From the NCBI GenBank assembly GCA_030616835.1, contig JAUWWP010000010.1, positions 1 to 22,008 of the forward strand: a DNA stretch of 22,008 bases, read 5' to 3'. This stretch comes from Deltaproteobacteria bacterium. GTDB lineage: Bacteria > Desulfobacterota > G020345765. A program made the position numbers and the translations under genes. A model generated the notes under the pieces. It searched no databases, was not told the origin of the DNA, and saw only the letters and a list, made by a program, of their open reading frames with translations. This document shows, one piece after another, positions 6,835 to 13,833 of this stretch. Every line of letters starts with the position of its first letter. Within the stretch, counting starts at the first letter, position 1.

Positions 6835-9165
6835 TCAATTATTTAAGAAGAAGTCCCGGATACCTTGGTAAGTCTTTGCCCAGAGGGTTTTAGCAGGATT
6901 ATGGGAGGTCTTGCCATAATAGGAGTATTGATAATAATATCGGTATTTTTTGCCTTCTTCTTTGATGTTGTTCAAAATTGCCCCTTTGATCTTGGTATGA
7001 ACCTTTTCCAGCAGACTCTTTGCCCGAGTGACTGCCTCAATAGTAACTCCTCCTGATTCAATCACCAGAAAAGTTCCGTCGAGGAAGGAGCTAAGGATGA
7101 TAGAATCAGTGACCGTGATGGCAGGGGGCGAATCAAGAAGGATGAAGTCATAGTGGCTTTTCAGTTCTTCGATAATCTTTTTCATCTTAGGAGTGCCCAG
7201 GAGCTCGGAGGGATTAGGAGGGATGGCCCCGGTACTTAAGAAATCCAGGTTTTCGATCCCGGTAGAATGGTTAATCTCTTTCCAGGACTTTTTCCCCAAA
7301 AGAACATCAGTAAGACCGGGTTCCTGCTCAAGATCGAAGATAGTATGCAAAAGAGGTTTCCGGAGGTCACAATCGAGAATAAGCGTCCGGCTGCCGGCCT
7401 GAGCCATAGTGATAGCCAAGTTGGCCACAGTGGTTGACTTTCCCTCCTCGGGACTTGCGCTGGTGATAAGAATGGTCTTTAAGGGATTCTCTAAATTTGC
7501 AAACTGGATATTAGTTCTTAGAGATCGATATGACTCAGCACCGGGAAGGTGAGGATTGGTTTGAGTGATGATAAATTCTTTAACATTAGAGGAACCCGCA
7601 TTGGCCATATGGGGAATAGTGCCAAAGACCGGGAGCTTTATTTTGTTCTCCACCTCCTCGATGGATTTAACAGTATCATCCAAATACTCTAAGAAGAAGG
7701 CGAGGCTAAAACCCAAGATTAAACCCACCAGAGCACTTAATAAGAGGTTTTTTCTGAGATCAGGTTTTATCGGCGCCTTAGGAGCAATGGCCGGGTCAAT
7801 AATGTTAATATTGCCTGTGGTAGCAGCCATAGCGATCCTTGCCTCCTCATGTCTCTTTAAGAGGAAGGTATAGATTTCTTCATTGACTTTTGAGGAGCGA
7901 GCAAGCCGGGCAAGTTGCCTTTCAGCCTGGGGAAGTTTCATTAACTGGGCTTCATACTCATGAATGACCCTCTGCAAAGACCTTTCTCTCTTCTCCAGGG
8001 CATCAGCGGAATTCTTTATTGTCTGAAGTATCCTTTCCTTAAGATCCCTTGTTTGTGCACCGATATGACTTACCTGAGGATGCCTTTCAGTAAGGTCTTC
8101 AAGCAAGGTCTTTCTTCGCAGTTCCAGCTCGGATAATTTGTTTACTAATCCGGTAACCAGGGGTTCTTGCAGGCTGGCGGTGGTAAGCAAGTAGTCATTT
8201 GACTGATTGTTGCTTCGGCGAAGAGAATGATAAAGGGCTTTCATCTGTCTCTTTTGTAGATTAACCTCGGCTCTGGTCATCTCGAATTTAGAGATCTTTT
8301 CTACCAGGGATCTCGCTTCCTCATTAAGAAAAATGATGCCTTCCTTGGTCTTATAAGTATCGAGGTCCTCTTCAGCTTTTTCCAGATTCTTCTGATACAC
8401 TTCCAGTTGATTTTTAATAAATTCTAATGTCTTCAAGGCTTCCTGACTCTTCCGGGAGATATTATGTCTCTGATAAACCTGAGCGATTTTATTGACTACC
8501 CTTTGAGTCATTAGGCGATCATCGGACCTAAAGCTGATTTTAATGATATTAGTGGCTTTACCTAACAGCTCAATCCTCGTATTTCGCTGAAGCATTTCAA
8601 CCGTCTGTAAGAGATCGGTAACCTTTAGCTTGAAGGAATCCCCTGGATTTGATGAAACTGATGAGACTAAAAAAGAGATGGGATTGCTTTTAAAGAAACT
8701 CTCTTTCTTTCCGGTGCCGATCAGGTCTTCCTGTTGGTCATAAACATTAAAAATTCCTGATGAGTCAGGAAGGCTAATGGTAAAATATTTTCCTTTGTAC
8801 TCTTTATCTACCTCGACCCGGGAAAGAGCAAAGGTAAGGTCAGGGGATTTATCGAAAACCCTCTGGTTAAGGTTAAGCTCCTTAGCTACCTCTTCGGAGA
8901 TGATACGACTCTTGATGAGTGCCATCTCGGTCACTAAGGCATTTCCCTCTCCCCGGTTGGCCAGATTTCCCAGGATATTATTCCGGCTCGAAGACTGCTT
9001 AATCTGAACAGTAGTAAAAGCCTCATAAACAGGCCTGGTCCTGAGAGTGTGATAGAGGACAGAAAAAAAGACTACCAGGAAGGTTATCAGAACTACTAAC
9101 TTTCTTCTCTTTAAAATTAGGAGATAATCTCTGAGTTCCATATTGTCTCTTGCTCCGGCATCCAT
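6835..9165 (-). CDS. Polysaccharide chain-length regulator fused to tyrosine autokinase (Wzz/BY-kinase)
   Basis: A 776-residue inner-membrane protein controlling polymerisation and export of an extracellular polysaccharide. A Wzz domain begins after a helix at about residues 20-38 and a long coiled coil follows (roughly 235-430, including KNQLEVYQKNLEKAEEDLDT). A second helix (NLLLSALVGLILGFSLAFFLEY) leads to the cytoplasmic BY-kinase. The kinase has Walker A SASPEEGKSTT (Lys576), Walker A' TLILDCDLRKP and Walker B FILLDSPP. A C-terminal tyrosine cluster at residues 741-750 contains seven tyrosines in ten positions, the usual autophosphorylation tail. Length and order match VpsO/ExoP-type fused proteins. 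It starts 3 bases after the displaced end of the Wza-like gene, so the two form an operon. Confidence 0.93.
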   Translation of the reverse strand: MDAGARDNMELRDYLLILKRRKLVVLITFLVVFFSVLYHTLRTRPVYEAFTTVQIKQSSSRNNILGNLANRGEGNALVTEMALIKSRIISEEVAKELNLNQRVFDKSPDLTFALSRVEVDKEYKGKYFTISLPDSSGIFNVYDQQEDLIGTGKKESFFKSNPISFLVSSVSSNPGDSFKLKVTDLLQTVEMLQRNTRIELLGKATNIIKISFRSDDRLMTQRVVNKIAQVYQRHNISRKSQEALKTLEFIKNQLEVYQKNLEKAEEDLDTYKTKEGIIFLNEEARSLVEKISKFEMTRAEVNLQKRQMKALYHSLRRSNNQSNDYLLTTASLQEPLVTGLVNKLSELELRRKTLLEDLTERHPQVSHIGAQTRDLKERILQTIKNSADALEKRERSLQRVIHEYEAQLMKLPQAERQLARLARSSKVNEEIYTFLLKRHEEARIAMAATTGNINIIDPAIAPKAPIKPDLRKNLLLSALVGLILGFSLAFFLEYLDDTVKSIEEVENKIKLPVFGTIPHMANAGSSNVKEFIITQTNPHLPGAESYRSLRTNIQFANLENPLKTILITSASPEEGKSTTVANLAITMAQAGSRTLILDCDLRKPLLHTIFDLEQEPGLTDVLLGKKSWKEINHSTGIENLDFLSTGAIPPNPSELLGTPKMKKIIEELKSHYDFILLDSPPAITVTDSIILSSFLDGTFLVIESGGVTIEAVTRAKSLLEKVHTKIKGAILNNIKEEGKKYRYYYQYSYYGKTSHNPAKTLWAKTYQGIRDFFLNN

Positions 9166-9168
9166 CGG

Positions 9169-9399
9169 CTATCTACCCCCGCTAAGCTCTTTAATTACGA
9201 AGTAATCCGACGCTATCCCCAGGGGAACAGTAAATAAAAGATTCATAGTAGGAGTGATCTGATGGATAATCTTATTCCAGGCAGTTATGCGGGTATCCGG
9301 AATATAAACGATATCCCCGGTAACCAGTCGAAGATTCTCCAGTTTATCCAATCGGTTTTTATCCAGAATCTCTTTAACATTCGCCGTAAAATAGTAGGG
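9169..9399 (-). pseudogene. Frame-displaced C-terminal end of the Wza-like export protein
   Basis: In the next frame of the minus strand, 76 codons encode a chain starting PYYFTANVKEILDKNRLDKL, then a last SLBB-like segment (LVTGDIVYIPDTR) and the family-typical ITPTMNLLFTVPLGIASDYF. This continues the exporter at residue 276 of the neighbouring frame. A stop (TAA) lies just upstream in this frame, so the shift must fall in the short stretch around 9397-9401. One extra base in the GGG at 9397-9399 would restore a 352-residue protein of normal length. Confidence 0.8.
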
Positions 9400-10226
9400 T
9401 TAATTAACCCCCCACGGATAATCTTGATATTATCTTCAACTGCACCAATCTGGAATCCCCCGGCAATAGAGATGGCCTCAATCAGATTCAGTTTGCCCTC
9501 CACGATCTGGATCATTCCTGGTCTTTTGACTTCCCCAATAACATATACCATCTGGTCCCGGGCATTGGGAATATAGATAATGTCTCGATTCTGAAGATAG
9601 ATGTTTTGGCTCAGATCCCGCTCTTTAAGAAGTGCACGCAGGTTTACCGGAATGACTGTGCCATTTCGCAGAAAATAGGTCCCGGCTAGATTGGCCGCTG
9701 CGGTAAAACCCCCAGCGACTGCCAGCCCCTCAAGGATCGTGGTAGGTCGATTGATTGAGTAAACACCGGGCTTGGAAATCTCGCCCAGGAAGTAGAATTG
9801 TTTGCTACCGTACTGCTTAACCTCAATATCAATCTGAGGCTTTTTTATATAATTGGACAGCAGTTCAATTAATTTTTCTCGGAATTCAGGGAGGGTAAAG
9901 CCTTTAGCCATCACGTCCCCTACCAGAGGGAGGAAAATCTTTCCATCCTGACGGACCTTAGCGGTCTTTCTCAGGTCTGGATGACCCCAGACCGAGATCT
10001 GCAGGGTGTCGTTGACCCCGAGAGGATAGCCTTTTCTGGCCTTGATCTCTTCTTCATTTACCGTTGGAACCGGAGTTAGGGAGGAAGAGGGTAGATTAAG
10101 GGAGACAGTCTCCGGCTTCTCAGCGGCTGCAGGCGAAGTAACGTCAGCCCTTTTAGCTGCACAGGAGGCCAAGTAAAAGGCAAAAAAGACGATTAAAATT
10201 AAGAAGCTTCCCCTATTTTTGAACAT
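9285..10226 (-). CDS. Polysaccharide export lipoprotein, Wza-like (frameshifted near 9400)
   Basis: As read, 313 residues, of which only 1-276 are genuine. A signal peptide ends in the lipobox LASC (Cys22), so the protein should be lipidated and placed in the outer membrane. The Poly_export domain (YPLGVNDTLQISVWGHPDLR) and two SLBB-type repeats (FYFLGEISKPGVYSI, VYVIGEVKRPGMIQI) follow. Wza-type proteins form the outer-membrane channel for capsule or exopolysaccharide and work with the co-polymerase/kinase encoded next. From residue 277 on the sequence becomes unrelated (tryptophan- and isoleucine-rich), because one base is missing near 9397-9399; the true end lies in another frame down to 9169. 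This may be a sequencing error or a recent inactivation. It is transcribed from the promoter at 10404-10432. Confidence 0.88.
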   Translation of the reverse strand: MFKNRGSFLILIVFFAFYLASCAAKRADVTSPAAAEKPETVSLNLPSSSLTPVPTVNEEEIKARKGYPLGVNDTLQISVWGHPDLRKTAKVRQDGKIFLPLVGDVMAKGFTLPEFREKLIELLSNYIKKPQIDIEVKQYGSKQFYFLGEISKPGVYSINRPTTILEGLAVAGGFTAAANLAGTYFLRNGTVIPVNLRALLKERDLSQNIYLQNRDIIYIPNARDQMVYVIGEVKRPGMIQIVEGKLNLIEAISIAGGFQIGAVEDNIKIIRGGLINPTILRRMLKRFWIKTDWINWRIFDWLPGISFIFRIPA

Positions 10227-10237
10227 TATCTTTTTTT

Positions 10238-10396
10238 ACCCCGTTAGAAATCCGCCTTAGGCGGATTGCCACGGGGATGGACCCCGTAAGACCCTTGCCC
10301 CGATGTCCATCGGGGTGAATCTCTTACGGGGTGGACAGTTTTCAGATTCTTTAGCGAACACGGGCTTTCAAACCCCGTGGGAGCTTCTAACGGGGT
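10238..10396. repeat. 159-bp nested palindrome, leader of the polysaccharide genes
   Basis: The outer arms ACCCCGTTAGAA (10238-10249) and TTCTAACGGGGT (10385-10396) pair perfectly. Inside them CCACGGGG (10269-10276) pairs with CCCCGTGG (10373-10380). Two internal hairpins branch off: AATCCGCC/GGCGGATT (10249-10267), and ACCCCGTAAGA/TCTTACGGGGT (10281-10332) enclosing CCCCGATG-TC-CATCGGGG (10298-10315). It begins 12 bases upstream of the Wza-like start codon and ends next to the predicted start of transcription. Confidence 0.85.
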
Positions 10397-10403
10397 TTAT
10401 TTA

Positions 10404-10432
10404 ATTGTATCTTCTTTGGGTAATTTTGTCAA
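10404..10432 (-). promoter_or_regulatory. Strong promoter of the polysaccharide operon
   Basis: On the minus strand a perfect TTGACA (10427-10432) is followed by 17 bases and TACAAT (10404-10409). Transcription would start near 10397, so almost all of the 171-base leader is the nested palindrome. It stands back to back with the trp promoter. Confidence 0.75.
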
Positions 10433-10445
10433 ATCATTTTGAAAC

Positions 10446-10475
10446 TTGACAATCTATAATTAAGTAGGGTAAATT
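10446..10475 (+). promoter_or_regulatory. Probable trp operon promoter
   Basis: A perfect TTGACA (10446-10451), 18 bases, then TAAATT (10470-10475). With the opposite -35 box it forms the dyad TTGTCAA (10426-10432) and TTGACAA (10446-10452), so one protein could cover both promoters. A TATAAT at 10455-10460 is too near this -35 to be its partner. Start of transcription would be near 10482, giving a leader of about 268 bases before trpE. Confidence 0.6.
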
Positions 10476-10502
10476 AAAAGCAAATCTTGAGAGAGTACTT
10501 TT

Positions 10503-10559
10503 CCTTCGACAGGCCTGTCCTGAGCCCCGATGGGCATCGGGGTCGAAGGGCTCAGGACA
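10503..10559. repeat. Palindromic repeat with three competing pairings, in the trp leader
   Basis: Three complementary pairs interleave. CCTTCGAC (10503-10510) pairs with GTCGAAGG (10542-10549). TGTCCTGAGCCC (10516-10527) pairs with GGGCTCAGGACA (10548-10559). CCCCGATG (10525-10532) pairs with CATCGGGG (10535-10542). The first and second pairs cross, and the second and third share bases. The part 10516-10549 recurs with one mismatch at 18664-18697. Confidence 0.8.
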
Positions 10560-10685
10560 AGAAGATATGGAAATTATCGGCTTTGTTTGTGAATTGGTAA
10601 CTATTTCCCGACAGAACAGGAGGGCTCTTTGGCGACAGAGGCCTACTTCGTTTAAGGGTTAAAGTAATTGAGAAAATAGAACCTT

Positions 10686-10724
10686 AAAAGCCATGGGCTT
10701 GCATGAGGAACTCATGGCTTTTTT
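10686..10724 (+). terminator. Intrinsic terminator in the trp leader, candidate attenuator
   Basis: AAAAGCCATG (10686-10695) pairs perfectly with CATGGCTTTT (10713-10722), extended inward by a G-T and a G-C pair, and runs into TTTTTT (10719-10724). It ends 25 bases before the trpE ATG and no promoter is visible after it, so transcription from 10446 must pass it. The right arm can instead form CATGAG-GAA-CTCATG (10702-10716), which would break the terminator. Confidence 0.7.
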
Positions 10725-10749
10725 ATTTATATTTTGCGCTTATTAAACT

Positions 10750-12234
10750 ATGTATTATCCTTCCTTCAAGGAATTCAAAAAAAAGGCCAAGGAAGGCAAT
10801 CTTATCCCTGTTTATCGAGAGATCCTTGCTGACATGGAGACCCCGGTATCTGCCTTCCGCAAGATCGACGAGGGGGAGTACTCCTTCCTTCTGGAGAGTG
10901 TGGAGGGAGGGGAGAAGTGGGGCAGATATAGTTTTCTCGGCGCTAATCCTTCGGTAGTCTTTCGGAGCAAGCGAAACGAGGCGGAGATAATTGAAAACGG
11001 AAGAACTGAAATAATCAAGAATATCTCTGACCCTTTGGAACTTCTAAGAAGAATAATCCAAAAATACACTCCGGTGGAATTCGAAGGATTGCCAAGATTT
11101 TACGGGGGGGCAGTGGGATATCTGAGCTACGATGCGGTGAGATTCTTCGAATCACTCCCCGACACCAGTAGAGATGAGCTGGACCTTTACGACAGCTTCT
11201 TTTTGTTAACCGATACTTTATTGATCTTTGACAATGTTAAACATAAGATAAAAATAGTTTCCAATGCCCATTTAGAGAAAGGTTTAGCGATTAAAGAAGC
11301 TTATGAGCAGGCTAAGCAGAAGATCGAACAAATCATTAGAAAACTGCAAAAGCCCCTGAGCATCTCTCCCCCGAAAACAAAGAGGAAGTCTTCCCTCAGG
11401 TTCCGGTCAAATTTTACTAAAGAGGAGTTCCAGAAGATCGTAAGAAAAGCCAAGCATTATGTAAGGGCAGGAGATGTCATTCAGGTTGTCCTTTCTCAGC
11501 GCCTGCAAGCTAAGAAAATGGAAGTTGACAACTTTGACCTTTATCGGGCTCTCAGGATCATCAATCCCTCTCCCTATATGTTTTATCTCCATTTAGGGGA
11601 GCAAGTTTTAGTAGGCTCATCTCCTGAGGTCTTGGTTCGGCTGGAAGGACAAAAAATTGAGCTTAGACCAATTGCCGGTACCCGACCCCGGGGTAGAAAC
11701 GAACAAGAGGATCAGAGACTGGAGAAAGAACTTTTAATGGATCCCAAGGAGAGAGCAGAACACATTATGTTAGTTGATTTGGGTCGAAATGATGTAGGAA
11801 GGGTAGCAAGGATTGGTAGTGTGAAAGTTAATGAGCAGATGGTAATTGAAAGATACTCCCATGTGATGCATATTGTCTCCAATATTCTGGGCCTGATTGA
11901 GAAAGGAAAAGATGCTTTTTCTGTCCTTCGTGCTGCCTTTCCAGCGGGGACGGTCACCGGGGCACCCAAGATCAGGGCAATGGAGATCATTGAGGTGTTG
12001 GAAGGGACTAAAAGAGGTCCCTATGCTGGCTCAGTAGGCTATTTCAGCTTTTCCGGGAATATGGATATGTGCATCACGATTAGAACCATAATAATAAAAG
12101 GAGGGCGAATCTACCTTCAGGCTGGAGCAGGAATCGTAGCAGACTCCATACCAGAGAGAGAGTATCGGGAGACAATAAATAAGACTAAGGCATTGGTCAA
12201 AGCGGTGGAGATGGTCCAGAACGGCCTGATATAA
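10750..12234 (+). CDS. trpE: Anthranilate synthase component I
   Basis: This 494-residue enzyme converts chorismate and ammonia (or glutamine via TrpG) to anthranilate, the first committed step to tryptophan. The N-terminal LLES at residues 47-50, followed by GRYSFLG, is the tryptophan-binding feedback motif. The chorismate-binding domain shows PIAGTRPRG, DPKERAEHIMLVDLGRNDVG, FPAGTVTGAPKIRAMEII and GAGIVADSIPEREYRET. Full length with no fused glutaminase. It heads the trp genes, which distinguishes it from the closely related PabB. No Shine-Dalgarno precedes the ATG, and the leader carries a terminator, so expression is probably controlled by attenuation as well as feedback. The usual next gene, trpG, is absent; a four-helix-bundle gene lies there instead. 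Confidence 0.96.
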   Translation: MYYPSFKEFKKKAKEGNLIPVYREILADMETPVSAFRKIDEGEYSFLLESVEGGEKWGRYSFLGANPSVVFRSKRNEAEIIENGRTEIIKNISDPLELLRRIIQKYTPVEFEGLPRFYGGAVGYLSYDAVRFFESLPDTSRDELDLYDSFFLLTDTLLIFDNVKHKIKIVSNAHLEKGLAIKEAYEQAKQKIEQIIRKLQKPLSISPPKTKRKSSLRFRSNFTKEEFQKIVRKAKHYVRAGDVIQVVLSQRLQAKKMEVDNFDLYRALRIINPSPYMFYLHLGEQVLVGSSPEVLVRLEGQKIELRPIAGTRPRGRNEQEDQRLEKELLMDPKERAEHIMLVDLGRNDVGRVARIGSVKVNEQMVIERYSHVMHIVSNILGLIEKGKDAFSVLRAAFPAGTVTGAPKIRAMEIIEVLEGTKRGPYAGSVGYFSFSGNMDMCITIRTIIIKGGRIYLQAGAGIVADSIPEREYRETINKTKALVKAVEMVQNGLI

Positions 12235-12290
12235 GAATATTAAATATCAAATATTAAAAATCAAAATGACATATTAAAATGCAAAATGAC
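12233..12290. repeat. A-rich left arm flanking the four-helix-bundle gene
   Basis: A run of ATATCAAATATTAAAAATC-type words begins in the trpE stop codon and reaches into the start of the four-helix-bundle gene, supplying its ATG. Read in reverse complement, the T-rich arm at 12720-12780 begins with the same TAAGA and ATTAAATAT and the same word order, so the arms form an imperfect inverted pair. Confidence 0.65.
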
Positions 12291-12650
12291 AAAGTAGATT
12301 TTAAAAAGGAATTCCAAAAAAGGTTATATGCTTTTGTTCTAAAACTCATAGAGTTTCTGGATAAGTTACCAAAGGACAATGTAGCAAATAGGATTGGAGA
12401 TCAATTATTACGGAGTGGCACAAGCATTTTGGGGAATTATATTGAGGGACAATCAGCAAGCAGTAGAAAAGATTTTACTAATTATTTCAATACATCTTTG
12501 AAGTCAGCAAATGAAAGTAAACTTTGGTTTGCGTTATTGAGAGACAGCAAGCGGGCCAAACAAGAAGAAGTTTCATGGTTTCTGAGAGAATTAGAGGAAA
12601 TTGCAAATATTTTTGCTTCCAGTATTTTAACTCTTAAAAAAAGAAAATAA
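12279..12650 (+). CDS. Four-helix-bundle protein (23S rRNA IVP / Avd-type family)
   Basis: A 123-residue, almost entirely helical protein. The pattern RLYAFVLKLIEFLDKLP, NRIGDQLLRSGTSILGNYIEG, SSRKDFTNYFNTSLKSANES and ELEEIANIFASSIL matches the four-helix-bundle family first found in intervening sequences of 23S rRNA genes and shared by Avd, the accessory protein of diversity-generating retroelements. These proteins form basic pentameric barrels; the role of free-standing copies is unknown. No ribosome site is seen, and the first codons are part of the A-rich arm. Its composition is more A/T-rich than trpE or trpD. It is unrelated to tryptophan synthesis, sits where trpG is normally found and is flanked by inverted A/T-rich arms, so it is probably an inserted unit. 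No reverse transcriptase or rRNA is nearby. Confidence 0.9.
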   Translation: MQNDKVDFKKEFQKRLYAFVLKLIEFLDKLPKDNVANRIGDQLLRSGTSILGNYIEGQSASSRKDFTNYFNTSLKSANESKLWFALLRDSKRAKQEEVSWFLRELEEIANIFASSILTLKKRK

Positions 12651-12719
12651 ATTTATATCTTTCTGTAATATCAAATATCTGAAAGCAAAAATCTGAATAT
12701 TATACTAAAATCCATAGTA

Positions 12720-12780
12720 TCTTAATATTTTTGATTTTTGATTTGTAATTTTAATATTTGATTTTTAATATTTAATCTTA
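12720..12780. repeat. T-rich right arm flanking the four-helix-bundle gene
   Basis: TATTTTTGATTTTTGATTTG-type words run up to TAATCTTA, ending a few bases before the trpD ribosome site (GGGGGG, 12786-12791). It is the inverted counterpart of the arm at 12233-12290. A further A-rich patch (about 12667-12705) lies between the gene and this arm. Confidence 0.65.
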
Positions 12781-12794
12781 TTATTGGGGGGAAT

Positions 12795-13805
12795 ATGATC
12801 AAGGAGGCTATCGCTAAGGTCGTTGAAAAAGTCGATCTCTCCGAGGAAGAGATGGAGAGCACGATGGATGAGATTATGAGCGGAGAGGCTACCCCGGCCC
12901 AGATCGGCTCATTGATAACCGCTTTACGAATGAAAGGGGAAACCGTAGAGGAGATTGCCGGGGCGGCCCGGCTGATGCGGAAAAAGGCAATCACGATAAT
13001 GAGCAGCTCCCGGTTACTGGTGGATACCTGCGGAACCGGAGGCGACCAATCCCATACCTTTAATATTTCAACTGCTGCTGCGTTTGTGGTGGCCGGAGCA
13101 GGTCTTAAGGTAGCCAAACATGGAAATCGCTCAGTATCCAGCCAGTGTGGGAGTGCCGATGTCCTGGAGACCCTGGGGGTTAATATTGAAGCCAAGAAAG
13201 AAGTTGTGGAAAAATGCTTGGAAGAGATCGGCATTGCCTTTCTTTTTGCTCCCCTTCTCCACGGAGCAATGAAATACGCAATCGGCCCCCGCCGGGAGAT
13301 GGGAATCAGAACCATCTTTAATGTCCTCGGCCCTTTGACCAACCCTGCCCAGGCTCATGCTCAGGTAATCGGGGTGTTTGATGGGAAACTGACCGAGCCT
13401 TTAGCCCAGGTTCTGGGAAGATTAGGGAGTAAACACGCCTTCGTGGTCCACGGCTCCGATGGCCTGGATGAAATAACCCTAACCGGGGAGACCAGGATTT
13501 CAGAATTAAAGGAAGGCAAAATAAGTACCTATCAGATCAAGCCAGAGGATTTCGGGTTGGAACCTTGCGGGAAAGATGACCTTATGGGGGGCGATAAGCA
13601 AAATAATGCCAATATCATCCAGGAGATCTTGAAGGGAGCCGGGGGGCCTCGGCGGGATATTGTCCTTCTCAACTCAGCAGCGGCCATTGTCGCCGGAGAT
13701 AAGGCCAAGGATTTCAAGAAAGGAATTGATTTGGCCCGGGAATCCATTGATAGTGGGGCTGCCAGGGAAAAATTGGAAAAGCTCATTGGAATGAGCAATT
13801 CTTAA
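12795..13805 (+). CDS. trpD: Anthranilate phosphoribosyltransferase
   Basis: This 336-residue cytosolic enzyme joins anthranilate to PRPP, giving phosphoribosyl-anthranilate. The phosphate-binding signature DTCGTGGDQSHTFNIST starts at Asp77 (GTGGD 80-84); KHGNRSVSSQCGSADVLE, the GPRREMGIRTIFNVLGPLTNP anthranilate/PRPP region and HGSDGLDEITLTG follow. Length is typical and there is no fused TrpG. The ATG has GGGGGG 3 bases ahead as a probable ribosome site. It is separated from trpE by about 560 bases of inserted material, so co-transcription depends on read-through of the insert; trpC follows after 28 bases. Confidence 0.97.
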   Translation: MIKEAIAKVVEKVDLSEEEMESTMDEIMSGEATPAQIGSLITALRMKGETVEEIAGAARLMRKKAITIMSSSRLLVDTCGTGGDQSHTFNISTAAAFVVAGAGLKVAKHGNRSVSSQCGSADVLETLGVNIEAKKEVVEKCLEEIGIAFLFAPLLHGAMKYAIGPRREMGIRTIFNVLGPLTNPAQAHAQVIGVFDGKLTEPLAQVLGRLGSKHAFVVHGSDGLDEITLTGETRISELKEGKISTYQIKPEDFGLEPCGKDDLMGGDKQNNANIIQEILKGAGGPRRDIVLLNSAAAIVAGDKAKDFKKGIDLARESIDSGAAREKLEKLIGMSNS

Positions 13806-13833
13806 GATATTTACAAGTAGCTGGGGCTTTAAC

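Noticed and set aside
9395..9405. Programmed -1 frameshift in the Wza-like gene
   Set aside because: The bases around the switch do not form an X-XXY-YYZ slippery site and no stimulatory hairpin is evident; Wza-type genes are not known to use recoding.
10455..10460. Perfect TATAAT on the plus strand in the divergent region
   Set aside because: It lies only 3 bases after the TTGACA, and no -35-like sequence stands 16-18 bases ahead of it.
10567..10662. Leader frame of 31 codons in the trp leader, candidate Trp leader peptide
   Set aside because: It contains only one tryptophan codon, lacks a ribosome site and overlaps a dispersed repeat word (AGGCCTACTTCG), so it does not look like a classical attenuation peptide.
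12722..13342. Long open frame (206 codons) antisense to trpD
   Set aside because: It has no recognisable domain, runs into the T-rich repeat arm at its end, and trpD is strongly conserved on the other strand.
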